NCBI GenBank assembly: GCA_012845835.1
Contig: JABAKD010000002.1
Span: 24,718,518 to 24,782,517, forward strand
Origin: Undaria pinnatifida
Taxonomy: Eukaryota > Sar > Phaeophyceae > Laminariales > Alariaceae
Direction of reading: 5' to 3'
DNA length: 64,000 bases
The notes beneath the pieces were generated by a model. That model saw only the letters and a list, made by a program, of their open reading frames with translations, was not told the DNA's origin and searched no databases. The position numbers were made by a program, and so were the translations under genes. Within the stretch, counting starts at the first letter, position 1. Every line of letters starts with the position of its first letter. This document shows, one piece after another, positions 56,201-63,874 of this stretch.

Positions 56201-57958
56201 CATCCGCCGAAGGATAAAAAAAAAAAAAAAAGATAACAGATACCTGTTGCCCAGACGAAACAACACGAAGAAAACTGCTGTTGCACGGACAAAACAACAC
56301 GAAGAAGAGGAAGAAGATACCGGCATTAGGCCGGTAGGGCGGGAAATAAGGGAGCAAACAAAAATAAGGAAGAAAAAAAAAGGGACGACAGCAAGTGACC
56401 ACGCTGCTGTCGCTTTCGCGCTCCCCCTATTGAACTCAACGAAAACAAACGGAGCAGAAATTAACTACCGCTCGCTGTAGAGGGTTCAGTGCTACAATAA
56501 AAAAAAATAGGGGGCTAAACTATAGTAGTAGCACACGCTACACTAAATTAATCCGACTGGTACCTTGCCACACGACCTGCCACTTTGTTTCTGCATTCAT
56601 CTACAGCTGTATCAGTACGGCTGCTCCCCCACCCCGCCCCTCCGGTTTCCCTTGGTTGCTGCTCTTGGCGTCTTCTGCTGTGAGGCGTTGCCAGCTCCTG
56701 TATAGACTAACCAACGAAAGCTACGTAAACTACAGTAGTACAATAAGACGATCGCGATTTCTTATCTCAATGATCAGAGGGTCGGTGCTGCCACTACTAC
56801 TATTATTAATATCAATACTGCTATACAAAGTAGCCCGACGGCAAAAGGCAATATATGTGGCAGATTATCTACGACCTACGATAAGTGCCTTAGACTATAT
56901 TTGTAGGACACACCCAGTACTACGCGCGATCGGAGTATCACACACAGGTTGCGAAGATGAGTTTCGACAGACTCTTCGATCTCTCATCAGCTGGAGTGTA
57001 TTTTTATTTTTCTAATACTTGTGGGTCGCGAGGACTAACGCCCGAATGGGTAGGGTGGACCGCAACTGAACCAAGTCCGGCGGAAGGCTGTTCTCTCATG
57101 GCCGGGAGTTTTGTTAGTGGGTGAGCTTGCGCAAGTCCCACACTACCTGGAACGATGCCGTTTCGGGTGGCTATCTCCACCGCACCTGAGCCGGGTCGAC
57201 ATAGTCACGCAACCGTCTACAACGGCAGCTTGCGCTGCCGCAGTAGTAACGGGGACCGACGATAGGGACAGCTAGCGCTATCGCCATAGCGCGAACCGAA
57301 GGACACGCCAGCTAGCGCTGGATTGCGAATGCAATTGAGTTAAATCGTCACACGACGAGTAGGAAAATTCGTGGAGTGCGATGAGCTTTATGTTTTCATC
57401 CGGTGGAGGATATATTTTTATTTAAAAAAGTTGTGGGTTGGTGGGTTGTAGGGCTGTCCTTGTATGATAGATCAACCCTTTTACTGCTGTATTTACTCCG
57501 TACCAGGTAGAAGCTACGTTCATGTATGTGGGAGTATTGATTTGCTTTCTTGGTGCATATTGCATGAGAGTGGTGCTGCGGTTCCCCGGCAGCAGTATAC
57601 AGAGGGAACAGAACACCTATCGTAGATACGCGCAGCAGCACCGCAGCAGCACCGCAGCTACTAGCTCTTCCGTATTCGGGAGAGCTTCCGCCCCGCTCCT
57701 ACTATTGCACTGCTGTTGTTGCAGCAGTAGTCCCCGGGGTATGTGACAGTTCTCACTCACCCTTTGAGCGTGCATGTTCTCAACGCGTTCCTTGAGCTCC
57801 TCCATGTACTGCTTCTTTCTCGCCCTGGTGTTCCGAGCGTGCACCCGGTTGCGCTCGCGGTCATGCTTGGCTCGCTCCTCGGCCGTCATCTCCGCCTTGC
57901 GCTTGCCGTCATACGAGCACGGGTCCTCCCCCCCGCTGCTGTTGCCACCGGATATCAT
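41458..57958 (-). CDS. Stramenopile-type bZIP transcription factor (whole gene)
   Basis: Sequence-specific DNA-binding regulator, expected in the nucleus as a dimer. Exons on the minus strand: 57958-57761, 46100-45969, 45721-45587, 44607-44381, 41987-41852, 41505-41458; phases close throughout and give about 291 residues. Residues 28-66 form the basic region (RERNRVHARNTRARKKQYME) running into the zipper, which continues as a helix in exon 2. Exons 2-5 encode the C-terminal domain that I recall following bZIPs in diatoms and relatives: VTDEAVW, FRLSLPITPYRAF, GVEGMISDTVSLT, GMLRAGF, then MMFDGVAVHQQLQKAMG. The role of that domain is unknown. Intron 1 is about 11.7 kb and loaded with repeats. 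The 5' end (start codon) is uncertain. Confidence 0.85.
41852..41987 (-). CDS. bZIP gene exon 5
   Basis: Completes the Ser codon, then PLEIEKSGMLRAGFTEDGKL and DELEMMFDGVAVHQQLQKAM, the most recognisable end of the domain ('gM-R--f----kL-s-EmvFDv---mqQLq-a-G'). The acceptor is AACAG before TGATTT; the donor is GGGG before GTGAGT. Confidence 0.87.
42225..42410 (-). repeat. C-tailed dispersed repeat, inverted, in bZIP intron
   Basis: On the minus strand it matches 22,560-22,735 closely, including CACCTCACGGC..TTCGCGCTTGG, and ends in poly-C (poly-G on the plus strand). Confidence 0.8.
42810..42960 (-). repeat. C-tailed dispersed repeat, second family, inverted
   Basis: Reverse complement of 32,690-32,840 (AGACACCTCCAACATTTGG on the plus strand), ending in a G-rich tract at about 42,800 that is C-rich on the element's own strand. 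Confidence 0.8.
43395..43490. repeat. Two-copy 48-bp tandem duplication
   Basis: TTCTTCTATTAATTATTTTA with flanking CCTTTC and CTGCCTTGTAC is repeated back to back. The rest of 42,960-44,210 shows nothing I can identify. Confidence 0.8.
44215..44325 (+). repeat. C-tailed dispersed repeat, in bZIP intron
   Basis: Diverged copy: ATGTCTGCCAGG, CACGTGTTCCGTCC, TCGTAGGACGCGAGGGTC and then poly-C. It is flanked on the other side by a poly-C tract too (44,190-44,212). Confidence 0.65.
44381..44607 (-). CDS. bZIP gene exon 4
   Basis: 75 codons plus 2 bases. EMCVTMAERCRKRADGG, a nine-Gly run, then VHLKCYIGSGDLMFSADEGI and MCVFNMCTVDS, which fit the beta-strand part of the C-terminal domain. The acceptor is GCGCAG before GAGATG; the donor is CTAG before GTGAGC. 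Confidence 0.83.
45017..45195. repeat. (AAGGCACGGC)n then (GCCAA)n arrays
   Basis: Four to five decamers followed by about 22 GCCAA pentamers, in bZIP intron 3. They change by single-base substitution into the GCAAA array that follows. Confidence 0.96.
45196..45525. repeat. (GCAAA)66 pentanucleotide array
   Basis: 66 units with a single GCGAA variant, just downstream (on the gene strand) of the donor at 45,587. It gives stop-free Ala/Leu/Cys/Phe frames on the minus strand that should not be read as protein. Confidence 0.98.
45587..45721 (-). CDS. bZIP gene exon 3, conserved C-terminal domain
   Basis: 45 codons, phase 0. FRLSLPITPYRAFDPADVEE and GVEGMISDTVSLT are the core of the stramenopile bZIP-associated domain. 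The acceptor is CGCAG before GTGCTG and the donor is CACG before GTGAGA; the next intron holds the GCAAA array. Confidence 0.87.
45969..46100 (-). CDS. bZIP gene exon 2, zipper continuation
   Basis: 44 codons, phase 0, starting AAVQRKKEDASREEQEQIGR (coiled-coil type) and ending GVTDEAVWKE. The acceptor is AAAAG before GCAGCC; the donor is GGAG before GTGGGT. Confidence 0.83.
46806..47035. repeat. GGT/GAT trinucleotide-rich tract
   Basis: GGTGGTGGTGATGGC units repeat perfectly four times, then degrade into GTTGGT and GGGCGG tracts. Confidence 0.92.
49021..49105. repeat. (ATGAT)n pentanucleotide array
   Basis: ATATGATATGATATC-type array of about 85 bases, self-complementary in part. Confidence 0.92.
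49095..49215 (+). repeat. 'GATCGGAG' repeat, truncated
   Basis: Only the GGACACACAACCCGTAATAC, CGATCGGAG and AGCTTGCAAAGATGAG part is present. Confidence 0.8.
49230..50215 (+). repeat. Composite C-tract repeat units
   Basis: Modules TAGCCATCCATG-CGTAGC, AAACGCCCCAC, ATCGAAATC-GCCAGAGTA, AACGCCCCCTCC and CGCCTAGACC-AGCACC-CGCGTATAG recur three times, each separated by poly-C tracts up to about 24 bases. This is the reverse complement of 18,800-19,480. Confidence 0.85.
50215..50565 (+). repeat. 'GATCGGAG' repeat, full-length
   Basis: Best reference copy: CACTTGATACACTGATGCAT, GGTTTTATAGTTTCCGCGCA, CACCCTGTTGACCCTG, CGCGCGATCGGAG, AGCTTGCAAAGATGAG, GAGTGTATTTT-ATTTTTATAA. The T/A-rich terminus is partly duplicated at 50,525-50,575. 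Confidence 0.88.
51115..51245 (-). repeat. 'GATCGGAG' repeat, diverged copy
   Basis: Same layout as the copy at 8,865: on the minus strand, a CTTGCAAAGATGAGTATCGA block, ACTCACAGCTTACGTGTTTA, and a T-run ending at TACCTGG-like bases. Confidence 0.6.
52720..53790. repeat. Two related regions with GCGGCGAAAC-type repeats
   Basis: 52,720-52,830 and 53,620-53,720 each contain three spaced GGCGAAA motifs followed by A/T-rich spacers and GACCC, and both are followed by AAAGGTGCGCCAGCG. A CCGGAGGGC-rich block lies between them at 53,495-53,545 and also at 51,985-52,040. No coding sense could be established. Confidence 0.5.
54010..54325 (+). mobile_element. tRNA-derived SINE, full-length copy 2
   Basis: A-box-like TGGCGTATCAGG at 54,028 and B-box GAGTTCGAGCCCC at 54,072, again 44 bases apart. 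The body matches 13,664-14,003. The tail here is A-rich with TATATATA. Confidence 0.72.
55850..56235 (+). repeat. Hairpin-rich A-tailed repeat, copy 1
   Basis: Starts near CCGGCGGAAGG and ends CATCCGCCGAAGGATAAAA. It contains perfect stems CTTGCGCAAG inside GTGGG...CCCAC, GGTGG...CCACC and GGCAGCTTGCGCTGCC. The same stems occur in copy 2, so the structure is shared by both. Confidence 0.8.
56900..57020 (+). repeat. 'GATCGGAG' repeat, truncated
   Basis: Begins at GGACACACCCAGTACTACGC and ends GAGTGTATTTTTATTTTTC, lacking the upstream half. The hairpin-rich repeat follows 50 bases later. Confidence 0.8.
57070..57425 (+). repeat. Hairpin-rich A-tailed repeat, copy 2
   Basis: About 1.2 kb from copy 1 in the same orientation and clearly diverged, but it retains the stems GTGGG/CCCAC, CTTGCGCAAG, GGTGG/CCACC and GGCAGCTTGCGCTGCC. 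It ends GGATATATTTTTATTTAAAA. Confidence 0.8.
57761..57958 (-). CDS. bZIP gene exon with basic region
   Basis: 66 codons from the ATG at 57,958. MTAEERAKHDRERNRVHARN then TRARKKQYMEELKERV is a clear bZIP basic region with the N-x7-R spacing (Asn of RNRVHA to the Arg of TRARKK). The frame stays open upstream to about 58,021 through an Ala/CAG run, so an upstream coding exon is possible. The donor is CAAAGG before GTGAGT. Confidence 0.85.
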
Positions 57959-59069
57959 GCGCGTGTTCCGCACTGCTGCTGCTGCTGCTGCTGCTGGTGT
58001 GCGCCGTTTGAGCAAAATATGTCATTTAGCCCCGAGCTCAGTGGAGGTCTTGATATAAAGCCGGTTGCATAGTAGTGCATGCCTCCGTTATAATGCTAGT
58101 AAAATTGCTATGCATACCTGGAATACTGTACTGTATATTGTTGCCAGTGTCGGTACTCTACCCGATAGTACCGATGTCCTGTATACTGCCGGTATTGTTG
58201 GCGGATGCAAGGCACTACTCGTACTGACCACCACAAAACACTTGGAATTAGAGTACCAATACGAATTTTGGAACTTGGAAACAACTTGTGATTTTGGTTA
58301 GTGTATTTTCTTCAATCACAGGACGGATGATCTGCTACACGTGTGCATATTCTTAGCTTGGCCTACAGTTTCCCACCCACCTCAGTGCACCAATGTAGAG
58401 AGTCCTTGCGGGTGCGCCTGGCAGCAACTAGGCTAGGTCTCGATGTGTCTGAGCTGAGATGTGGTTGCAGTCTTCCTGCCTTGATAGGGTGTATCGGAAC
58501 TGCTAAAGTCGGTGGGTTTGTTTGACTCTCGCTGATTGGACAATTTCGTTCTTGGAATGGTTTTAGGCGTTGGACGGATTATTTTCCGCCAATCCGAGCA
58601 CGAACACGAGAAAAACATCTTGATCAACTCCTCCTCAACTTCTCAACGAAGATTTCAACGAAGATTTTCTTGCAGCATACTCGCTCTATGTATGTAGCCA
58701 GCACGCGTATCTTAGAGCTCGTGTCCTCGCACTCAGATGTCGGTGGATGTGTGTATTTCGGATGATATGCTCGGGGCACGTCGTGTGTGCGAGCGTGTTT
58801 GTGTCAAGCGCAAAAGCGGGCACCCGCGACCGCCCAGGAAGCTGCGAGTTCGCGCAGGCCGCTTTTCTTGTGTTCGAGCGGGTATCAATCGGAGTTGAGG
58901 GCTATGATAAGAGCACAAGGCACCCGAGAGAGGTTCGCGCAAACCGCCTGTAGGCCACCTGACGAGCTGAGAGTTCGTGCTGGCAGCTCGTTGTATATGT
59001 CAGCTGTCGATTTGGGAAAATAAAAGCGTCATAAGTCGTGAGACACTAAGAACTGAAGGGGGGGGTGGT

Positions 59070-59208
59070 CAGTCAGTCAGGCAGGCAGGTGGTCAGATTA
59101 TCAGGCAGGCAGGCACGCTAAACGCTAGGCAGGCAGGCAGGCAAGCAGGCAGGCAGACTATGATAGCAGGCAGGCAGGCAGGCAAACTATGATAGCAGGC
59201 AGGCAGGC

Positions 59209-59254
<46 letters not shown>

Positions 59255-59301
59255 GCAGGCAGGCAGGCATGCAGACCGGCAGACAAACAAATAAATGGAC
59301 A

Positions 59302-59360
<59 letters not shown>

Positions 59361-59402
59361 AAGACAGACAGACAGACAGACAGACAGACAGGCCGACCGA
59401 CC
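59070..59402. repeat. (AGGC)n / (AGAC)n tetranucleotide arrays
   Basis: Alternating blocks of GGCA and GACA tetramers over 330 bases, with CTATGATAGCAGGCAGGCAG repeated twice at the left. Confidence 0.96.
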
Positions 59403-59935
59403 GACAGGCATGAACAGAAACACAGAGAAGACATACACACAGAGAAGAAAAACAATTTTCCCATGAAGCAGTCGCCCCCCCGTGGTTTATAACATTAGTG
59501 TTAACCTCGAACGCTACTATACAATTGATGAGGCTGGAGTCAGGTGTGTTCAAATCTCGGTAGGTGCGGAGTTCATTACTTTCCAGAGACACCAAAATTG
59601 ATTGCCGAAAGCGCGCTTTTATGTCGTGGGTAAGCACGTACACTCATTCGACGCGAGTCGACGGGGGGAAAGGTGCTGAATTATTCTCCTCGCGAAAAAA
59701 CGAAGACACGTACGGTAGTGGAGATGGGGGAGAACAGCCTGCCTAGTGGCACCAGATGTGAGATACGTCTAGGGCGGGAGAAGGACGAAGAAAAAAGCGC
59801 GAAGATATTATAGTGGGATGAGCAAAAGAAAAAGAACAAAAAGAAAATGGCGGAGTGTATTCTCAACCCTGTAGATGACATGACATCATTGCTGGAGACC
59901 GATATCGGGTGCAGATTCTAAATCGCGATTTTCTC

Positions 59936-60352
59936 GATCTTCCGGAAATCAAGGTCGGTTTTATACTTTTCACGTTATCGAATTTGAATCGAGATCAAAA
60001 GGTCGTATCTCATGATACGAGACGAGACGTGTCATGTATTCAAAAAACGTAAAAGTACGCTTCATTCAGCCGTGAGATCGACCAAAGAGGATTGTGATCA
60101 AAACTCATCTTCGCTGCATATAATATGAATGGTGTGTTTTTTTATAGATCTTCCGGAGATCAAGGTCGGTTTTATACTTTTCACGTTATCGAACCTGAAT
60201 CGAGATCAAAAGGTCGTAGCTCATGGCACGAGACGTGTCATTTATTCAAAAAACGTAAAAGTACGCTTCATTCAGCCGTGAGATCGACCAAAAAGGATTT
60301 TGATCAAAACTCATCTTCGCTGCATGTAATATGAATGGTGTGTTTTTTTATA
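59936..60352. repeat. Two-copy 211-bp tandem duplication
   Basis: From GATCTTCCGGA-ATCAAGGTCG to GGTGTGTTTTTTTATAG, with about a dozen differences. The right part (GTGAGATCGACCAAA...CTCATCTTCGC) is a diverged relative of the GATCGGAG repeat. Confidence 0.92.
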
Positions 60353-60889
60353 GTTCACTTTCGATGATTCCCCGGCCAAAAAACAGCATCAACCCCACCG
60401 AAACAAGCTACCCCGACCTCTGATCCGAACATGACACTGCCGCTGCCAACTCTACTGCCCCAAGCACAAGTCTGCTGATAACTCCCGCTCGTGGCAAGCA
60501 AGTTGCGCACACGAGAGGAACACGGAAAGAGAAGAAAACAGAAAAAACGATAGGGAAAACCAAACCGACAAAAAAAACGAATCGACAGCACTATTTCAAA
60601 AATTAGGGAGATTGACGAAGAATAATGACGCACCCGGCCGCGGGATAAATTCTACCTAAGCGAAGGCAGTAGGGCATTCGCTTTAACCTCTCTTTCTATG
60701 TATAACCCCGAAACTCCCGTTTCAAGACCCAAAAGTAGGCCCCTCTCGAGAAAGGGCTTATGTTCTGCGCATAGGGCAATACGACAAAACAACAAAGCAA
60801 TCTAAAAGATATGCGCATCGTTCCTCGAAACCAAAACCGTCTCAGATACCCCGTTCGGCACCTCCGACAAATCAGCTTGCGTCTCTCTT

Positions 60890-61025
60890 CTGATCCAGCT
60901 TCTCCTTCCCCCGTCCGTCGGCGTCCTCCGCCCCGACATTGTAGGAATGCGAGGGTCTACGGTCATACGATCACGTCTACGCACGAAGTGAGTACAGCCC
61001 CCCCCCCCGCCCCCCCGCCCCCCCT
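60890..61025 (+). repeat. C-tailed dispersed repeat
   Basis: CGTCCTCCGCCCCGACATTG, TAGGAATGCGAGGGTCTACG and GAAGTGAGTACAG followed by poly-C interrupted by G. Fifth copy of the family. Confidence 0.75.
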
Positions 61026-61501
61026 ATCCGCACAGAGGCCAGCACACGAATGAAGACCCCTCCTGCTATCAGTAACACAAGCGAAAAAAACGCTCCTATG
61101 CGCCACCACTGACGCCGCTGCTCGTATAGCGAACGACGTTGAAAACCTTTAAAGACAGCAACGTAAACCGTCCAACAACCCCCCACCAGCGTTCCCCTTG
61201 AGCGGCCTCCTTGACCTCAAGCACAACAGAGCGCCGATGATGGCGGAAACGAAAAAACAACAGGAAAAGTACCAGGAGCGCAAAACTCGAACACCCCGGG
61301 AGCGTGTGCACCAGAGGAAAAACAAGTAAGCACACCCCAAGCAAGGACAAACCTCTGTATCGATCTTTTTCGGTGGTAAATAGCGTGGCAGCAGGGAAGG
61401 CCAGGGGGAGGCGCGGGGGGGGGAGGATAATAACTGTTCCTTGAAGATCTCCTCTGAAGCAAAAACCCCCTTTTAGGCGCTTGTTGTACTAAAAATGTAG
61501 A

Positions 61502-61582
61502 TTAGGCCATCCAGGAGGGTTTGCGGAAGTTCTTCCCGGAGTAGACGGCCTTGTCGCCGAGCTCTTCCTCGATGCGCAGAAG
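61502..61582 (-). CDS. ENO: Enolase terminal exon
   Basis: [20 protein letters not shown] then KPSWMA and TAA, the standard enolase end after AKYNQ. The acceptor is CGGAAG before CTTCTG. Confidence 0.95.
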   Translation of the reverse strand, partial: LLRIEEELGDKAVYSGKNFRKPSWMA

Positions 61583-63874
61583 CTTCCGAGGACAAGCGCG
61601 AGGTGGGAAGACGGCAAGACGGGGGGGGGGGGGGGGGTTAAAAAAAACATGTAGGAGCGGACACGTTAGTAATGGATAAGCAAGTCAGAATGTGTATTCG
61701 TTGTTTTTTGGTGTATAACGTCTCAGTAATAAAAAGCAGAGCTTCATGTGACAGATAACGACAAGACAGCCCCCACGCAGGACCGTATGATAGAGCTTCC
61801 AACTCCTGCAGTGCTCAAATCCATCCTTTGCTTAATTTTACTAGTATAGTAAAATAACCGTGGGCATCAACATTAAGTTTGCCTTTTGACAACGTAAAGC
61901 GCACGATTCAGTCCAACATAGAACAAAATGGATCTGATCTACCACGATCATACCATAACATACCATAGCACACCCTGCACCCCACTACACCCCACCACAC
62001 CACACGTGGTTGTATTCCGCCAAGAGCTCGGACCGCCACGGCGCGCCGGTCTTGATCTGCCCCGAGCTCAGGCCAACCGCGAGGTCTATACTATATTTCT
62101 ACCGTGCCATACCATACACTACAGTACACCATACCAAACCACACCACACCACACCAAACCATACAACACTACGCAATAGCCACCCCACCACATACCTGGT
62201 TGTACTTCGCCAAGCGCTCGGACCGGCACGGCGCGCCAGTCTTGATCTGCCCCGTGCACAGGCCAACGGCGAGGTCGGCGATGTAGTTGTCCTCCGTCTC
62301 GCCCGACCGATGCGACGTCATGACTCCCCACCCGCTCTGCTTGGACAGCTTAACCGCGTCAATCGACTCCGACACAGACCCGATCTGGTTCACCTGCATT
62401 GCCGGGGAAATATCCGACGACGTATACACTACGTATCAATCAGGTGTGTGTATGTACTACCCGGTTCAGATTCTCAGCGGTTTTCAAATAGCACCTGCGA
62501 TTCGCAGGAAATACGCGGTTTTAGGATTTTTGTGCTCCAAGACCTAATATTATGGGAAAAAATATTTTTGGCTCTCAGAACTGAATTCTGGGCCAATTAT
62601 ACCAGTTTTATTCGGCTGGACTGTCGAGAACACCGATACTCTCTTCAAGATCCATCACGTAGTTTTCCGAGGGCTTTCTGGAGCAGTTCTCCGTTTCTCC
62701 AGGGTCTCGTTTTGATTTTTGGCGCAACAAACCAGTTTTCGGAAATATGCAATGTTGCTCAAAACTGGGGCCAAAAATAATTGATTTTTGAGGATATTTG
62801 GCTAAAAATCATGATGTCGTCAGACCTGGCAAATTGGACGAACAGACAAACTACGAGTCTGGTGAAACGGGTAAGTGCGTCAGAAAGCTCTCGGAAAACG
62901 ACGGGGAGCATTATGAATAGTCTACAGGTGTTTTTGGTCGTCCCGCCGAGTAAATCGCGTATGATTAGCCAAAAACCTCAGTTCTGAGGGCCCAAAAGTA
63001 ATTTCCCATAATAGTTGGTATAACCGCTGACGGAACATAACGTGGTCGTGCGGGGCTCCGTGGATGCACTACCTTCCGTTTGAATTCGAAAAGTGCTGCA
63101 GCGGTATCCCTTTTAGAACCGCAACGGCGTCCTGGGCACAGACCACTGGGACTCAGTGTTGCACATTTTTTTCAGGCGCAACATACACCCCGTTTTGAAA
63201 ACGCACCGCCGATTTGAGCACAAAACCATTCGCAGCAACGGTGCTTCTGTCTCATCTACAAAACGAACCGACTTACTGGACGTGGACTACTTGGCCCCCG
63301 AGACGCAAACTTTACGCAGCAGGACATAGTAAAAAAACGGGTCAAAGTAATGAGCCTTGAAGTATCAGGACGGGCATTGGCATCATGGTGTCGTTCGTTA
63401 GAAATAACGAATGTGCAGTTAACACATTCCTGGACAAACTCACAAACGACAAGGTATAACAAGTTAGCCTCTGCCTGCGACTTACATATTTTAAACCATT
63501 AAAACTTTTCAACCACAAACACTTTAACAATTCAAACTTCGATTGAGAAAGATGCAGGTATTGTTACTATCACGTTATTAATATACCGCGATACACACAC
63601 AACAACACACACAATAACACACCTTGAGAAGCAAGGCGTTGCAAGCGCCCTCGTCGGCTGCCGTCTGGATGCGCTTGATGTTCGTCACCGTCAAGTCGTC
63701 GCCCACCACCTGCACCTTCTCGCCGTTCTTCGAGCTGAACTCGATCCATCCCGCCCAGTCGTCCTGGTCGAAGCCGTCCTCGATGGAAACGATGGGGAAG
63801 TCCTCCGTGAGCTTCTTGTAATAGTCGCCCAGCTGGGCGGCGGTCAGCTTCTCGGCGCCGGTGCTGTCCTTGTT
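61502..63874 (-). CDS. ENO: Enolase, C-terminal half (gene continues beyond window)
   Basis: 2-phospho-D-glycerate hydro-lyase, a cytosolic or plastid glycolytic enzyme that forms phosphoenolpyruvate in a Mg2+-dependent reaction. Three exons (63874-63623, 62393-62196, 61582-61502) encode 176 contiguous residues of the roughly 430-residue family. All catalytic and metal residues expected in this half are visible: Glu and Asp in SIED, Asp in [10 protein letters not shown], Lys at the end of ALLLK, His in SHRSGETED and Lys in GQIKTGAP. A Gly replaces the usual Pro in SIEDGF. The C-terminus (FRKPSWMA) lacks a targeting signal. The N-terminal exons lie right of 64,000. Confidence 0.96.
62003..62086 (-). 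pseudogene. Partial duplicate of an enolase exon within its own intron
   Basis: 84 bases aligning to 62,193-62,276 at an offset of 190, with 8 differences over about 79 bases. The frame is open ([18 protein letters not shown]) but changes conserved residues (Cys to Trp-Arg context, Arg to Leu, Lys to Glu). The donor equivalent is CAC before GTGTGG. It is probably a dead exon fragment; an alternative exon is not excluded. Confidence 0.85.
62196..62393 (-). CDS. ENO: Enolase exon, active-site loop region
   Basis: 66 codons, phase 0: [52 protein letters not shown]. The acceptor is TGCAG before GTGAAC and the donor is CAG before GTATGT. A partial, diverged duplicate lies 190 bases downstream. 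Confidence 0.97.
63623..63874 (-). CDS. ENO: Enolase exon, metal-binding region
   Basis: 84 codons, phase 0, from [20 protein letters not shown] through [11 protein letters not shown] and [17 protein letters not shown] to ALLLK. The acceptor is TCGCAG before AACAAG; the donor is AAG before GTGTGT, splitting right after the catalytic Lys. Confidence 0.97.

Larger units (their letters stand above)
46101..57760 (-). other. bZIP intron 1 (about 11.7 kb)
   Basis: The phases of its two flanking exons match. I found no other gene inside, only repeats listed separately. Stretches such as 46.2-46.6, 47.1-48.8 and 51.3-52.6 kb show nothing recognisable beyond short chance frames. Confidence 0.7.
58020..61500. 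other. Interval between bZIP and enolase genes
   Basis: About 3.5 kb upstream of the bZIP gene and downstream of enolase. It holds the tetranucleotide array (59,070-59,402), a 211-bp tandem duplication (59,936-60,352) and one C-tailed repeat (60,890). No convincing coding exon. Confidence 0.6.

Noticed and set aside
59093-59643. Cys/Leu/Val-rich minus-strand frames of 120-160 codons
   Set aside because: They read through the GACA/GGCA tetranucleotide arrays; no homology and no splice context.
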